A stretch of 64,000 bases of DNA, from the NCBI RefSeq assembly GCF_024346995.1, contig NZ_AP024887.1, positions 2,108,001 to 2,172,000 on the forward strand. Reading direction: 5' to 3'. Of this stretch, positions 27,533 to 36,810 are shown one piece after another. Each line of letters begins with the position of its first letter. Positions within the stretch are counted from its first letter, which is position 1. The notes under the pieces were generated by a model. The model saw nothing but the letters and a program-made list of their open reading frames with translations. It was not told the origin of the DNA and made no database searches. This DNA is from Vibrio palustris. GTDB taxonomy: Bacteria; Pseudomonadota; Gammaproteobacteria; Enterobacterales; Vibrionaceae. A program made the translations under genes and the position numbers.

Positions 27533-27862
27533 AACGCTCTCTCCCATTCGTGTCACCACATGAGTCTATTCACTTTAAGTGTAATGAGTGACCAGTGATG
27601 AGCATTCTTATATAACTCACGATTATCTAATACCTCATTGTTTCAATCAAGTATTAGCTGATGTTAACGTTTCGTGCCAAAACTCACGCCCACCATAGTG
27701 TGGTACACACTGCCTTAGTTGCCCAAGTTAACGCAATCTTTTTAAATAATTCCTTTCACCAAACGGCTGCCCGAGAGAAAAGCAGGGAAAATATTTCGCA
27801 TACATCAATAGAAGCGTACAATGCGCAGTATATCGGTCCCGAAAAAAAGAAGAGGAAATTTC
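27533..27862. other. Divergent intergenic region erpA/hemL with an inverted repeat
   Basis: This 330-base gap has no convincing gene. CTAATAC (27627-27633) and GTATTAG (27651-27657) bracket an inner ATTG/CAAT pair, so a 31-base imperfect inverted repeat lies near the middle. I see no IscR-type site. The GAGGA before 27863 is the hemL ribosome binding site. Confidence 0.5.
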
Positions 27863-29152
27863 ATGACCAAATCCGCCGATCTCTATCAACTGGCCCAAGA
27901 AAAAATCCCAGGCGGCGTTAACTCTCCTGTCCGCGCATTCAATGGTGTAGGTGGTACACCTATTTTTATCGATCGCGCCGATGGCGCCTTTCTATTTGAC
28001 GCCGATGGCAAAGCATATATCGATTATGTCGGCTCATGGGGACCGATGATTTTAGGCCATAACCATGCAGCTATTCGTGAAGCGGTTATCAGTGCGGCGC
28101 AAAAAGGCCTTAGCTTTGGTGCCCCAACAGCCAAAGAAACCGATATGGCAAGCCTAGTATCAGAGTTAGTTCCATCCATGGAGCAAATTCGCATGGTTAA
28201 CTCGGGAACAGAAGCCACCATGAGTGCGATTCGTCTGGCTCGTGGGTATACCGGACGCGATAAAATCATTAAATTTGAAGGCTGTTATCATGGCCACTCA
28301 GATGGCTTGTTAGTCAAAGCAGGATCTGGCGCATTAACGCTTGGCCAACCAAGTTCTCCTGGGGTTCCAGCAGATTTTGCCAAGCATACTCTCACCGCCC
28401 GTTATAATGATTTAGAATCGGTCAAAGAAGTATTCAACGCAAATAAAGGTAGTATCGCGTGTATTATCGTCGAACCTGTCGCAGGTAACATGAACTGCGT
28501 ACCGCCTGTTGATGGATTTTTAACAGGATTACGTGAGTTGTGTGATCAAGAAGGCGCGTTACTGATTTTTGATGAAGTCATGACCGGATTCCGTGTCGCC
28601 CTTGGCGGTGCTCAGGCTTACTACAATGTAAAACCAGACTTAACCACACTCGGTAAAGTCATTGGTGGTGGTATGCCAGTTGGGGCGTTTGGTGGCAAGA
28701 AAGAAGTGATGCAACATATCGCACCAACAGGCCCAATATACCAAGCAGGGACACTATCTGGTAACCCGATTGCTATGGCGGCAGGTCATGCTTGTTTATC
28801 ATTGCTAAAAGAAGAAGACAGTGAACGTCGTTTAAACCAAAAAGCCTCAGCATTAGCGAAAGGCATTAAAGCCGTTGCTGATAAGCACGGCGTGCCATTA
28901 CTTGTTCATCAAGTGGGCGGTATGTTTGGTTTCTTCTTTACCGATCAAGAACGTGTCACATGTTATGAAGATGTCGCTAAATGCGATACTGAGCGCTTTA
29001 AGCAGTTCTTTAATCTTATGCTCGACTTTGGGGTTTATCTCGCTCCATCATCGTTTGAAGCAGGCTTTATTTCTCTGGCGCATAGCTCTACTGATATTGA
29101 TGCGACTATTGAGGCCGCAGATCGCAGTTTTGCGGCAATGAACGAAGCATAA
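27863..29152 (+). CDS. hemL: Glutamate-1-semialdehyde 2,1-aminomutase
   Basis: 429 residues from the ATG at 27863, preceded by GAGGA; the frame is open a little further upstream but lacks a ribosome binding site. The N-terminus [23 protein letters not shown] is diagnostic. The PLP lysine is K265 in [18 protein letters not shown], with [12 protein letters not shown] preceding it. HemL makes 5-aminolevulinate from glutamate semialdehyde, the C5 route to heme. A terminator follows directly. Confidence 0.98.
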   Translation: MTKSADLYQLAQEKIPGGVNSPVRAFNGVGGTPIFIDRADGAFLFDADGKAYIDYVGSWGPMILGHNHAAIREAVISAAQKGLSFGAPTAKETDMASLVSELVPSMEQIRMVNSGTEATMSAIRLARGYTGRDKIIKFEGCYHGHSDGLLVKAGSGALTLGQPSSPGVPADFAKHTLTARYNDLESVKEVFNANKGSIACIIVEPVAGNMNCVPPVDGFLTGLRELCDQEGALLIFDEVMTGFRVALGGAQAYYNVKPDLTTLGKVIGGGMPVGAFGGKKEVMQHIAPTGPIYQAGTLSGNPIAMAAGHACLSLLKEEDSERRLNQKASALAKGIKAVADKHGVPLLVHQVGGMFGFFFTDQERVTCYEDVAKCDTERFKQFFNLMLDFGVYLAPSSFEAGFISLAHSSTDIDATIEAADRSFAAMNEA

Positions 29153-29161
29153 ATTATGCAT

Positions 29162-29185
29162 AAAGCTGCTACGGCAGCTTTTTTT
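29162..29185 (+). terminator. Terminator of hemL
   Basis: AAGCTGC and GCAGCTT pair around TACG and are followed by a T run, beginning 10 bases after the hemL stop. Confidence 0.9.
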
Positions 29186-29350
29186 ATTTCCAGCGCGCAG
29201 CGCCCCAAAAACATTCGTACGATAAGAGGGGCCCTGCTCGCTGAACATTCACTAGTCCGATTACATTTCCTATCACCTCATCGTATCGATTGCGTCATTT
29301 CTGATTATTCGTCATTATACCGTGATACCACTTTTATATTGAGACCGACA

Positions 29351-30442
29351 ATGACTGAACATCAGAAAGTACGAATCAATTCTAGCCACTGGGTGCTAAT
29401 CTTTGCTTTACTTGCAGCCGCTGTCGCCTGCTACTTACTTATCGCCCCATATATGAACTCGATCATCATCGCCTTTATTATTTCTTTACTGATGTTTCCC
29501 GTTCATAATCGAATTAATAGTAAAATGCCAAGCTACCCAAACATTAGCTCGCTTATTTCTTGCTTTGTACTCACGATCATCGTCGTTATTCCTTTATTGG
29601 CATTTCTCGCTGCAATTGCCCAGCAAGGCTCGAAGTTTTCGCAAAATGTCTATCAATGGGTCACCCATGGCGGGTTCGAAGCCTTTTTGAATCACCCTCT
29701 CGTTGAGCAAGCGCTGAACTTTTCGAATCATTATCTACCGTTTGATAGTTTAACCCCAGAGAAGCTCGGTGAACGTGTCGCTAAATTCTCCACCAGCTTT
29801 GGTTCCGAGCTTGTTGGAGCGAGTGCAAAAGTATTAGGCGATGCCACTGGGTTTATCCTCAACTTTTTCCTGATGATTTTTGTCTTATTTTTCTTGCTAA
29901 GAGATCACAACAAAATCATGGGCAGCTTAAGACATATTATACCGCTATCACGTAGCCAAGAAGATAGACTGCTAACAGAGGTTGAAAACGTATCAAAATC
30001 AGCAGTAATGGGCTCTTTTCTCACGGCAATTGCACAGGGTATTGCAGGTGGATTAGGCATGTGGTTAGCAGGTTTCCCCGGACTATTTTGGGGGACCATG
30101 ATCGGTTTTACCTCCTTTATTCCTGTCGTCGGTACTGCATTAATCTGGGTACCAGCGACCTTGTATCTATTTGTTACCGGCGATACCACGTGGGCTATTT
30201 TTCTTGGCGTATGGTGTATGGTCATCGTGGGCTCAATTGATAACTTGCTACGACCATTTCTCATGCAAGGTAGCGGTGGCATGAACACCTTAATGATCTT
30301 TTTTGCGTTATTAGGTGGCATTCAATTTTTCGGATTGATTGGGTTAATCTATGGTCCGTTAATTTTTGCCATTACTGTGGTTTTATTTAACCTTTATGAC
30401 GAAGAATTTCGTGACTTTCTTAGCTGGCAAGATGAAAACTGA
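29351..30442 (+). CDS. AI-2E family transporter (PerM/YdiK type)
   Basis: 363 residues from the ATG at 29351; an open frame reaches back to 29156 but crosses the hemL terminator. About eight transmembrane segments are evident, e.g. residues 15-50, 65-95 and several in the second half. The C-terminal part GLMLAG-like GGLGMWLAGFPGLFWGTMIGFTSFIPVVGTALIWVPA followed by IDNLLRPFLMQG is the AI-2E/UPF0118 signature. Members include TqsA and sodium or proton antiporters; the substrate cannot be inferred. It stands alone between terminators. Confidence 0.88.
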   Translation: MTEHQKVRINSSHWVLIFALLAAAVACYLLIAPYMNSIIIAFIISLLMFPVHNRINSKMPSYPNISSLISCFVLTIIVVIPLLAFLAAIAQQGSKFSQNVYQWVTHGGFEAFLNHPLVEQALNFSNHYLPFDSLTPEKLGERVAKFSTSFGSELVGASAKVLGDATGFILNFFLMIFVLFFLLRDHNKIMGSLRHIIPLSRSQEDRLLTEVENVSKSAVMGSFLTAIAQGIAGGLGMWLAGFPGLFWGTMIGFTSFIPVVGTALIWVPATLYLFVTGDTTWAIFLGVWCMVIVGSIDNLLRPFLMQGSGGMNTLMIFFALLGGIQFFGLIGLIYGPLIFAITVVLFNLYDEEFRDFLSWQDEN

Positions 30443-30465
30443 TCTTAACCCAGCCATTTAGCCAT

Positions 30466-30501
30466 AAACCAGCATTCCTAGCTTCAAGCGAACGCTGGTT
30501 T
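30466..30501 (+). terminator. Long hairpin after the AI-2E transporter gene
   Basis: AAACCAGC (30466-30473) pairs with GCTGGTTT (30494-30501). An inner TTC/GAA pair and GCTT/AAGC stem continue the hairpin after an A/C mismatch. It lies 24 bases after the stop; the T tract is weak, so efficiency is uncertain. Confidence 0.65.
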
Positions 30502-30541
30502 GTGCGAGAATCTGCCGCTTATCAACTGAATGAGACATACC

Positions 30542-31570
30542 ATGGCGAATTACACCGCTCCGAGTCAAATAGCTGAACGTCAACTCGACTACTTTGCAGA
30601 CAAGCACGTTTTAGTCGCAGGCGAAGCTGAAGACCAGTTTCCTCAACAACTTATCCAGCACAGCGCGTCTGTTGGTATTTTTACTACCGACTACCGTTAT
30701 GCTCGTCAGTGGAAAGCGTCTGACGATATACAATGCTATTTTAGTGAAGAACTGCCAGAGGGTGTCCAAGCAGATCTAGTATTACTGTATTGGCCAAAGT
30801 CGAAAAAAGAAGCGGCCTATTTATTAGCCATGCTCATGAGTAAATTAGGCGTTGGTACAGAAATCGTTGTGGTTGGTGAGAATCGTTCAGGCATCAAAAG
30901 CATTGAAAAAATGTTCCAAGAATACGGGAGCGTTCAAAAGTACGATTCGGCGCGGCGCTGTTCATTTTATTGGGGACAATGTGAAAGTGTCCCAACGCAA
31001 TTTAATATCGATGACTGGTTTAAGTCTTACTCAGTTGAATATCAAGACAAAACGATCACGGTCTGTAGCTTACCTGGCGTATTTAGTCATGGTGAATTGG
31101 ATATCGGCAGTCGCCTATTGATTGATGCGTTGCCAAAATTAAAAGGGAGAGTCCTAGATTTTGGTTGTGGCGCGGGTGTGATAGGTACGGTCATACTAAC
31201 ACTAAACCCAGATATTGAATTGGAACTATGTGATATTAGTGCATTAGCGATACGTTCATCACAAGAGACATTAGCCGCGAATAATCTCACTGCTACGGTA
31301 TTTGCCTCTGATATTTACTCTGATATAACAAGTGAATATCAGTATATTGTGACTAATCCCCCCTTTCATTCAGGACTAGAAACAAGCTATGACACGACCG
31401 AAACCCTACTCGCCAAAGCTCCAGCGGCACTCGTCAAACGTGGTGAATTGTATGTGGTTGCCAACAGCTTTTTAAAGTATTCACCTATTATTGAAAAAAG
31501 TTTCGGGGCTTGCCAAACCTTGTCAAAAACCAAAAAATTCGTTATTCATCACGGATTAAAGCGTCGTTAA
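30542..31570 (+). CDS. rsmC: 16S rRNA guanine(1207)-N2-methyltransferase RsmC
   Basis: 342 residues from the ATG at 30542 ([28 protein letters not shown]); an ATG four codons earlier is in frame. RsmC is a duplicated methyltransferase. The N-terminal half is degenerate, and the C-terminal half carries the SAM motif [14 protein letters not shown] and the catalytic NPPFHSG (in [11 protein letters not shown]). It methylates G1207 of 16S rRNA in the 30S subunit. The N-terminal pattern [23 protein letters not shown] is typical for Vibrio RsmC. Confidence 0.95.
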   Translation: MANYTAPSQIAERQLDYFADKHVLVAGEAEDQFPQQLIQHSASVGIFTTDYRYARQWKASDDIQCYFSEELPEGVQADLVLLYWPKSKKEAAYLLAMLMSKLGVGTEIVVVGENRSGIKSIEKMFQEYGSVQKYDSARRCSFYWGQCESVPTQFNIDDWFKSYSVEYQDKTITVCSLPGVFSHGELDIGSRLLIDALPKLKGRVLDFGCGAGVIGTVILTLNPDIELELCDISALAIRSSQETLAANNLTATVFASDIYSDITSEYQYIVTNPPFHSGLETSYDTTETLLAKAPAALVKRGELYVVANSFLKYSPIIEKSFGACQTLSKTKKFVIHHGLKRR

Positions 31571-31600
31571 TCCAACAAATTTGCCAATAGTTTACGCACT

Positions 31601-31629
31601 AAAAAGCCTGCTCGTTGAGCAGGCTTTTT
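31601..31629. terminator. Bidirectional terminator between rsmC and amtB
   Basis: AAAAAGCCTGCTC (31601-31613) and GAGCAGGCTTTTT (31617-31629) form a 13-bp stem with loop GTT between convergent genes. Confidence 0.94.
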
Positions 31630-31662
31630 TAGTTTTACAGCTAGATATAACGATTGAATCAC

Positions 31663-32889
31663 TTATCGATTAACAAACTCTGGGTAAGCATCAACACCAC
31701 AATCGTGAACGTCCATACCTTCCATTTCTTCATCCGCTGTCACACGAATACCCATAGTCGCTTTCAAGATAGCCCAAACAACAAGACTTGCTGCAAACAC
31801 CCATGCAAAGATAACCACAGCACCCAATGCTTGCGCACCAAAGGTGGCATCGGCATTGCTTAGCGGTACAACCATCAAGCCAAACACACCACATACACCG
31901 TGCACAGACAAAGCCCCTACTGGATCATCGATTTTGATTTTGTCGAACATCAAGATGCTAAAGATAACTAAGATACCCGCGACGGCACCAATAAATACCG
32001 ATAACATCGGTGATGGTGATAGCGGATCGGCGGTTATAGCAACCAAGCCGGCTAATGCACCGTTAAGAATCATGGTTAAATCCGCTTTGCCCCATGTTGC
32101 TTTACAAACAATCATTGCCGCAATGGCGCCGGCGGCGGCGGCTGCATTAGTGTTTAAGAATACTTGGCCGACTGCAGTGGCATCTTCAAAGTTTGATAAT
32201 GCTAGCTGAGAGCCACCATTAAAGCCAAACCAACCTAACCAGAGAATGAAAGTACCCAGTGTTGCTAGAGGCATATTCGAACCTGGAATTGGGAAAATTT
32301 CGCCATTTTTACCATATTTACCTTTACGAGAACCAAGTAACAAGACTCCCGCTAAAGCGGCAGCGGCGCCAGCCAAGTGCACAATACCAGACCCTGCAAA
32401 ATCACTGAAACCCGCTTCGGACAGGAACCCACCGCCCCAAGTCCAGTAACCCTCTAACGGATAAATAAATCCAGTTAAAATAACCGAGAACACCAAGAAT
32501 GCCCAAAGCTTCATACGCTCAGCAACGGCTCCAGAAACCACTGACATCGCAGTCGCAACAAAGACAACTTGGAAAAAGAAATCAGCTTCAAGTGAGTGCC
32601 CTGCACCATCAGCTTGAGTGCCAATTAACGTACCTAAAGAAGGAATCCAACCGCCGCTGCCATTATCAACATACATAATGTTGTAACCAACAATGAGATA
32701 CATGGTGCTAGCGATCGCGTACAAAACAAAGTTTTTTGCTAAAATTTCAGTCGTGTTTTTTGAGCGTACTAGACCAGCTTCAAGCATTGAAAAGCCGGCA
32801 GCCATCCACATGACTAACGCACCAGAAATCAATAGAAAGAAAGTATCCAGTGCATAACGTAGTTCCGTTACTGTTACTGAGAGTTCCAT
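31663..32889 (-). CDS. amtB: Ammonium transporter AmtB
   Basis: 408 residues with about eleven transmembrane helices. Family segments include FFLLISGALVMWMAAGFSMLEAGLVRSKN near the start, the FQVVFVATAMSVVSGAVAERMK helix, and GSGIVHLAGAAAAL, where the conserved histidine lines the pore. The signature DPVGALSVHGVCGVFG has the second pore histidine. There is no obvious cleavable signal peptide. It lies 30 bases after glnK, the near-universal glnK-amtB pair in which GlnK blocks AmtB when nitrogen is plentiful. Confidence 0.97.
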   Translation of the reverse strand: MELSVTVTELRYALDTFFLLISGALVMWMAAGFSMLEAGLVRSKNTTEILAKNFVLYAIASTMYLIVGYNIMYVDNGSGGWIPSLGTLIGTQADGAGHSLEADFFFQVVFVATAMSVVSGAVAERMKLWAFLVFSVILTGFIYPLEGYWTWGGGFLSEAGFSDFAGSGIVHLAGAAAALAGVLLLGSRKGKYGKNGEIFPIPGSNMPLATLGTFILWLGWFGFNGGSQLALSNFEDATAVGQVFLNTNAAAAAGAIAAMIVCKATWGKADLTMILNGALAGLVAITADPLSPSPMLSVFIGAVAGILVIFSILMFDKIKIDDPVGALSVHGVCGVFGLMVVPLSNADATFGAQALGAVVIFAWVFAASLVVWAILKATMGIRVTADEEMEGMDVHDCGVDAYPEFVNR

Positions 32890-32919
32890 ATTAAGCTTCT
32901 CCGTCCTAGAAAATACTAA

Positions 32920-33261
<342 letters not shown>

Positions 33262-33299
33262 TTATCTCCAACACAGTGATCCATCGACATCTGAACTAA

Positions 33300-33315
33300 T
33301 CCAAGGTACGTGCCA
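33300..33315 (-). promoter_or_regulatory. Candidate sigma-54 promoter of glnK-amtB
   Basis: The minus strand reads TGGCAC-GTACC-TTGGA against the sigma-54 consensus TGGCAC-N5-TTGCA. The -24 element is perfect, while the -12 element has G for C at one key position. The implied start near 33289 leaves a 31-base leader before glnK. Confidence 0.75.
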
Positions 33316-33361
33316 ACTTTTCAAGCTGTTGATTTTAAATAAATTTATTAATATTGGAGAC

Positions 33362-33401
33362 AAAAAAAAGAAAGGCTCGCACTTAAACAGTGCAAACCTT
33401 T
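33362..33401 (-). terminator. Terminator of yacL, overlapping an NtrC-like site
   Basis: On the minus strand AAAGG-TTT-GCACT and AGTGC-GAG-CCTTT pair with one internal 3-base mismatch around a five-base loop, followed by C and eight T residues. It lies about 60 bases after yacL. Confidence 0.8.
33379..33393. promoter_or_regulatory. NtrC-type binding site, proximal
   Basis: GCACTGTTTAAGTGC on the minus strand is a GCAC-N7-GTGC dyad of the exact NtrC spacing. Its centre is about 97 bases upstream of the predicted sigma-54 start, a normal enhancer distance. Confidence 0.65.
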
Positions 33402-33441
33402 CCCTATATTAACGCGGCAATACCACACACGATGTAGAGTG

Positions 33442-33458
33442 TGCACACTTATGACGCA
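33442..33458. promoter_or_regulatory. NtrC-type binding site, distal (weaker)
   Basis: TGCGTCATAAGTGTGCA on the minus strand matches 13 of 17 positions of TGCACCAWWWTGGTGCA. It is centred about 161 bases upstream of the predicted glnK start and reaches to within 6 bases of the yacL stop codon. Confidence 0.45.
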
Positions 33459-33463
33459 CTCTA

Positions 33464-33835
33464 TTAATAACGCCCGATGAATTCCCGCCATTGCATCACA
33501 GCAAGCTCAAAATCTTCTAAACCACATTGTGCGATACTTTCACTTTCATAAAGACTCAGATTTGCATCTAACTCCATATCAGCCTCAGAAAAATTCGCAT
33601 TATCTTGCACGGTCACTTCATGATTAACGATAGAAACCATGCGCTCTTTTCCCGTCCATAGCCATTCTTTTGCTGGATATTGGTGCGCTTGAGCAACGAG
33701 GTCTAAAATATGATCTATTTTTGTGCAATCTTGTGCCAGATCGTCTTGTAGCCAGCGAGCAATAATTTGATGCTCCATTGAAGAACGAACAAAATATTCG
33801 CCCAATAATGTATTTTTGGTGAACTCAAACTCCAT
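33464..33835 (-). CDS. yacL: UPF0231 family protein YacL
   Basis: 123 residues from the ATG at 33835 (MEFEFTKNTLLGEYFVRSSMEHQIIARWLQDDL); an ATG three codons earlier is also open. The protein is small and acidic, and the segment DFELAVMQWREFI is typical of UPF0231. No function is known to me. In E. coli yacL is next to acnB, as here, separated by a terminator. Confidence 0.85.
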   Translation of the reverse strand: MEFEFTKNTLLGEYFVRSSMEHQIIARWLQDDLAQDCTKIDHILDLVAQAHQYPAKEWLWTGKERMVSIVNHEVTVQDNANFSEADMELDANLSLYESESIAQCGLEDFELAVMQWREFIGRY

Positions 33836-33915
33836 ACGGTGCAATCTCTTTGATTAACGATTGATAGCTAATTAACAACAGGAGCATACCGTTTTCTTAC
33901 TTCTTGAGCCATAAA

Positions 33916-33945
33916 AAAACCGATTGTGTGGCCACAATCGGTTTT
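33916..33945 (-). terminator. Terminator of acnB
   Basis: AAAACCGATTGTG and CACAATCGGTTTT pair around TGGC; with further A residues on the plus strand it yields a long T tract on the minus strand, 24 bases after the acnB stop. Confidence 0.93.
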
Positions 33946-33968
33946 ATCTAGCACGAAACTATAGGGTG

Positions 33969-36566
33969 TTACGCGGGTTCTTGGAAGATCACTGTATCGG
34001 CTTTTTGCGTATACTGTCCCATCATATGGAAATTCAAGTAACGATAAGTATCTGTGGCCGTCGCATCGATTTTCTTCGCATACTCAGCGTATTCTTGTGC
34101 CGTAGGGATATGACCTAAAATCGCCCCTACTGCAGAAAGCTCTGCTGATGCTAAGTAGACATTCGCTCCACTGCCTAAACGGTTAGGGAAGTTACGTGTC
34201 GAAGTAGACATCACTGTCGCTTTATCTGCTACGCGTGCTTGGTTGCCCATACACAAAGAACACCCAGGCGTTTCTATACGCACCCCAGAACGTCCAAAGA
34301 TACCATAATAGCCTTCTTCAACTAATTGGTCTTTATCCATTTTGGTTGGCGGAGCGACCCATAGACGAGTATTCAACTGGCCTTTAAAGTGCTCAAGTAA
34401 CTTACCGGTTGCGCGGAAATGACCGATGTTGGTCATACATGAGCCGATAAAGACTTCATCAATATCAGTATTCGCAACATCAGATAGTGTACGCGCATCA
34501 TCTGGATCATTAGGGGCACACAAGATAGGCTCGTGGATTTCATCCATATCGATTTCTAAAACATGTTTGTATTCGGCGTTTTCATCCGCTTGCATCATGC
34601 TTGGATTATCAATCCATTCTTGCATCGACTTAATACGACGCTCAATAGTACGGCGATTCCCATACCCTTCCGAGATCATCCATTTCAGCATTACAATGTT
34701 AGATTGTAGATATTCTGAAATCGAGTCTTGCGATAGCTTCACCGTACAACCGGCAGCGGAACGTTCTGCTGATGCATCGGACAATTCAAATGCTTGTTCA
34801 ACCGTTAAGTGCTCTAAACCTTCAATCTCTAAAACACGGCCGGAGAATTCGTTAACTTTCCCCGCTTTATCAACAGTCAGAAGGCCTTCCTTAATACCGT
34901 AATAAGGAATCGCATGCACTAAATCACGCAGTGTAATCCCCGGTTTCATTTTGCCTTTAAAGCGCACTAAAACCGACTCTGGCATATCCAATGGCATCAC
35001 ACCGGTTGCCGCCGCAAAGGCAACGAGACCCGAGCCTGCTGGGAACGAAATACCTAATGGAAAACGAGTATGTGAGTCACCCCCCGTACCAACAGTATCC
35101 GGTAACAACATACGATTTAGCCATGAGTGAATAATACCATCACCTGGACGTAACGAAACACCACCACGGTTCATGATGAAATCAGGTAATGTGTGGTGAG
35201 TTTGTACGTCAACAGGTTTCGGATAGGCTGATGTATGGCAGAAAGACTGCATCACCAAATCGGCGGAGAAGCCAAGACACGCGAGATCTTTAAGTTCATC
35301 ACGCGTCATTGGACCTGTCGTATCCTGCGAGCCCACTGTCGTCATTTTTGGTTCACAGTAAGTGCCAGGGCGTACACCCTCAACACCACAAGCTTTACCA
35401 ACCATTTTTTGAGCTAACGTAAACCCTTTATCGCTATCGGTAACCGGTAATGGCAGTGCAAACACATCAGAAGTCCCTAGCCCTAATGATTCACGAGCTT
35501 TTTCTGTTAGACCACGACCAATGATTAATGGAATCCGACCACCAGCACGTACTTCATCAAGGATGACCGACGTTTTTAACGTAAAGGTAGACAGCACTTC
35601 ACCGCTTTCATGATCACATACTTTTCCTTCATAAGGATAAATATCAATCACATCGCCCATGTTCATTTTAGATACATCAAGCTCAACCGGTAACGCTCCT
35701 GCATCTTCCATGGTATTGAAATAAATTGGCGCAATTTTACCGCCCAATACAAAACCGCCAGCACGTTTATTCGGTACATTCGGGATATCATGACCCATTA
35801 GCCATAACACCGAGTTGGTAGCCGACTTACGTGAAGATCCCGTTCCAACCACATCACCGACATAAGCTAAAGGATGACCTTTCTCTTTCAACTTATTAAT
35901 CGTTGAAATAGGGCCAACATTGCCTTCATCATCTGGGGTAATCCCTTCACGGGCATTTTTAAGCATCGCTAAAGCGTGTAATGGAATATCTGGGCGAGAC
36001 CAAGCATCTGGGGCTGGTGACAAGTCATCGGTATTCGTTTCACCCGATACCTTAAATACCGTTAACGTTACTTTTTCGTCGATTTTTTTCTTTTTCAAGA
36101 ACCATTCAGCATCCGCCCATGACTGAATAATCGTTTTCGCAAACTCGTTACCCGCTTTCGATTTTTCTTCCACATCGTAGAACGCATCGAACATAAGCAG
36201 AGTATGTGATAATGCGTCAACTGCAATCGGCGCTAACTTTTCATCATCGAGCAAAGCAATCAAAGGTTGAATATTGTAACCGCCTTGCATGGTGCCCAAC
36301 AATTTTGCTGCTTTTTCAGGACTAATTAAGGGGGATGACACTTCACCTTTGGTTAGCGCAGCAAGAAACCCGGCTTTGACATAAGCGGCTTCATCTACAC
36401 CTGGTGGAATACGGTTTTCAAACAAATCTAAGATGAAATCTTCTTCACCTTCAGGTGGGGTCTTTAGTAACTCAACAAGTGCGGCGACTTGTTCTGCATC
36501 TAAAGGTTTAGGGACAATTCCTTCAGCAGCACGCTCTTCGACGTGTTTACGATAGGCTTCAAGCAC
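33969..36566 (-). CDS. acnB: Aconitate hydratase B
   Basis: 865 residues, full length for AcnB. It starts at a GTG (36564-36566) with AGAGGA seven bases upstream. The N-terminal HEAT-like domain (about 1-160) is specific to AcnB. The swivel domain comes before the catalytic domains, as in the B class: [38 protein letters not shown]. The Fe-S ligands lie in [11 protein letters not shown] and [11 protein letters not shown]. The enzyme interconverts citrate and isocitrate and acts as an iron-sensing RNA-binding protein when apo. Confidence 0.98.
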   Translation of the reverse strand: MLEAYRKHVEERAAEGIVPKPLDAEQVAALVELLKTPPEGEEDFILDLFENRIPPGVDEAAYVKAGFLAALTKGEVSSPLISPEKAAKLLGTMQGGYNIQPLIALLDDEKLAPIAVDALSHTLLMFDAFYDVEEKSKAGNEFAKTIIQSWADAEWFLKKKKIDEKVTLTVFKVSGETNTDDLSPAPDAWSRPDIPLHALAMLKNAREGITPDDEGNVGPISTINKLKEKGHPLAYVGDVVGTGSSRKSATNSVLWLMGHDIPNVPNKRAGGFVLGGKIAPIYFNTMEDAGALPVELDVSKMNMGDVIDIYPYEGKVCDHESGEVLSTFTLKTSVILDEVRAGGRIPLIIGRGLTEKARESLGLGTSDVFALPLPVTDSDKGFTLAQKMVGKACGVEGVRPGTYCEPKMTTVGSQDTTGPMTRDELKDLACLGFSADLVMQSFCHTSAYPKPVDVQTHHTLPDFIMNRGGVSLRPGDGIIHSWLNRMLLPDTVGTGGDSHTRFPLGISFPAGSGLVAFAAATGVMPLDMPESVLVRFKGKMKPGITLRDLVHAIPYYGIKEGLLTVDKAGKVNEFSGRVLEIEGLEHLTVEQAFELSDASAERSAAGCTVKLSQDSISEYLQSNIVMLKWMISEGYGNRRTIERRIKSMQEWIDNPSMMQADENAEYKHVLEIDMDEIHEPILCAPNDPDDARTLSDVANTDIDEVFIGSCMTNIGHFRATGKLLEHFKGQLNTRLWVAPPTKMDKDQLVEEGYYGIFGRSGVRIETPGCSLCMGNQARVADKATVMSTSTRNFPNRLGSGANVYLASAELSAVGAILGHIPTAQEYAEYAKKIDATATDTYRYLNFHMMGQYTQKADTVIFQEPA

Positions 36567-36810
36567 GACATTTTCCTCTAATTACGGTCAACGCTTCTCA
36601 TCTACGAGTACAGCGAAGACATCCTTGGAAACTTGGCTCTCTATATGCCCATGTTTTCAATTCAATCGACTGAGAAACAGTGCCTTAGAGAGGCCAAACT
36701 GTGGGTACACATTAGCAAATTTAACGCTACATTAAAATCTCACCAATTTGATCAACATATCAAGTTCTCACGAAATATCCTGCCACAACGTCACTCATGG
36801 CCGAAATCGC

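Noticed and set aside
27661..27921. 86-aa plus-strand ORF in the erpA-hemL gap
   Set aside because: It overlaps the hemL start out of frame, has no ribosome binding site and has low-complexity basic composition.
29156..29350. 65-residue N-terminal extension of the AI-2E transporter
   Set aside because: The extension begins four bases after hemL and reads through the hemL terminator; the ATG at 29351 fits the family.
34426..34902. 158-aa plus-strand ORF opposite acnB
   Set aside because: It is a shadow of the acnB reading frame, with no start signal or recognisable domain.
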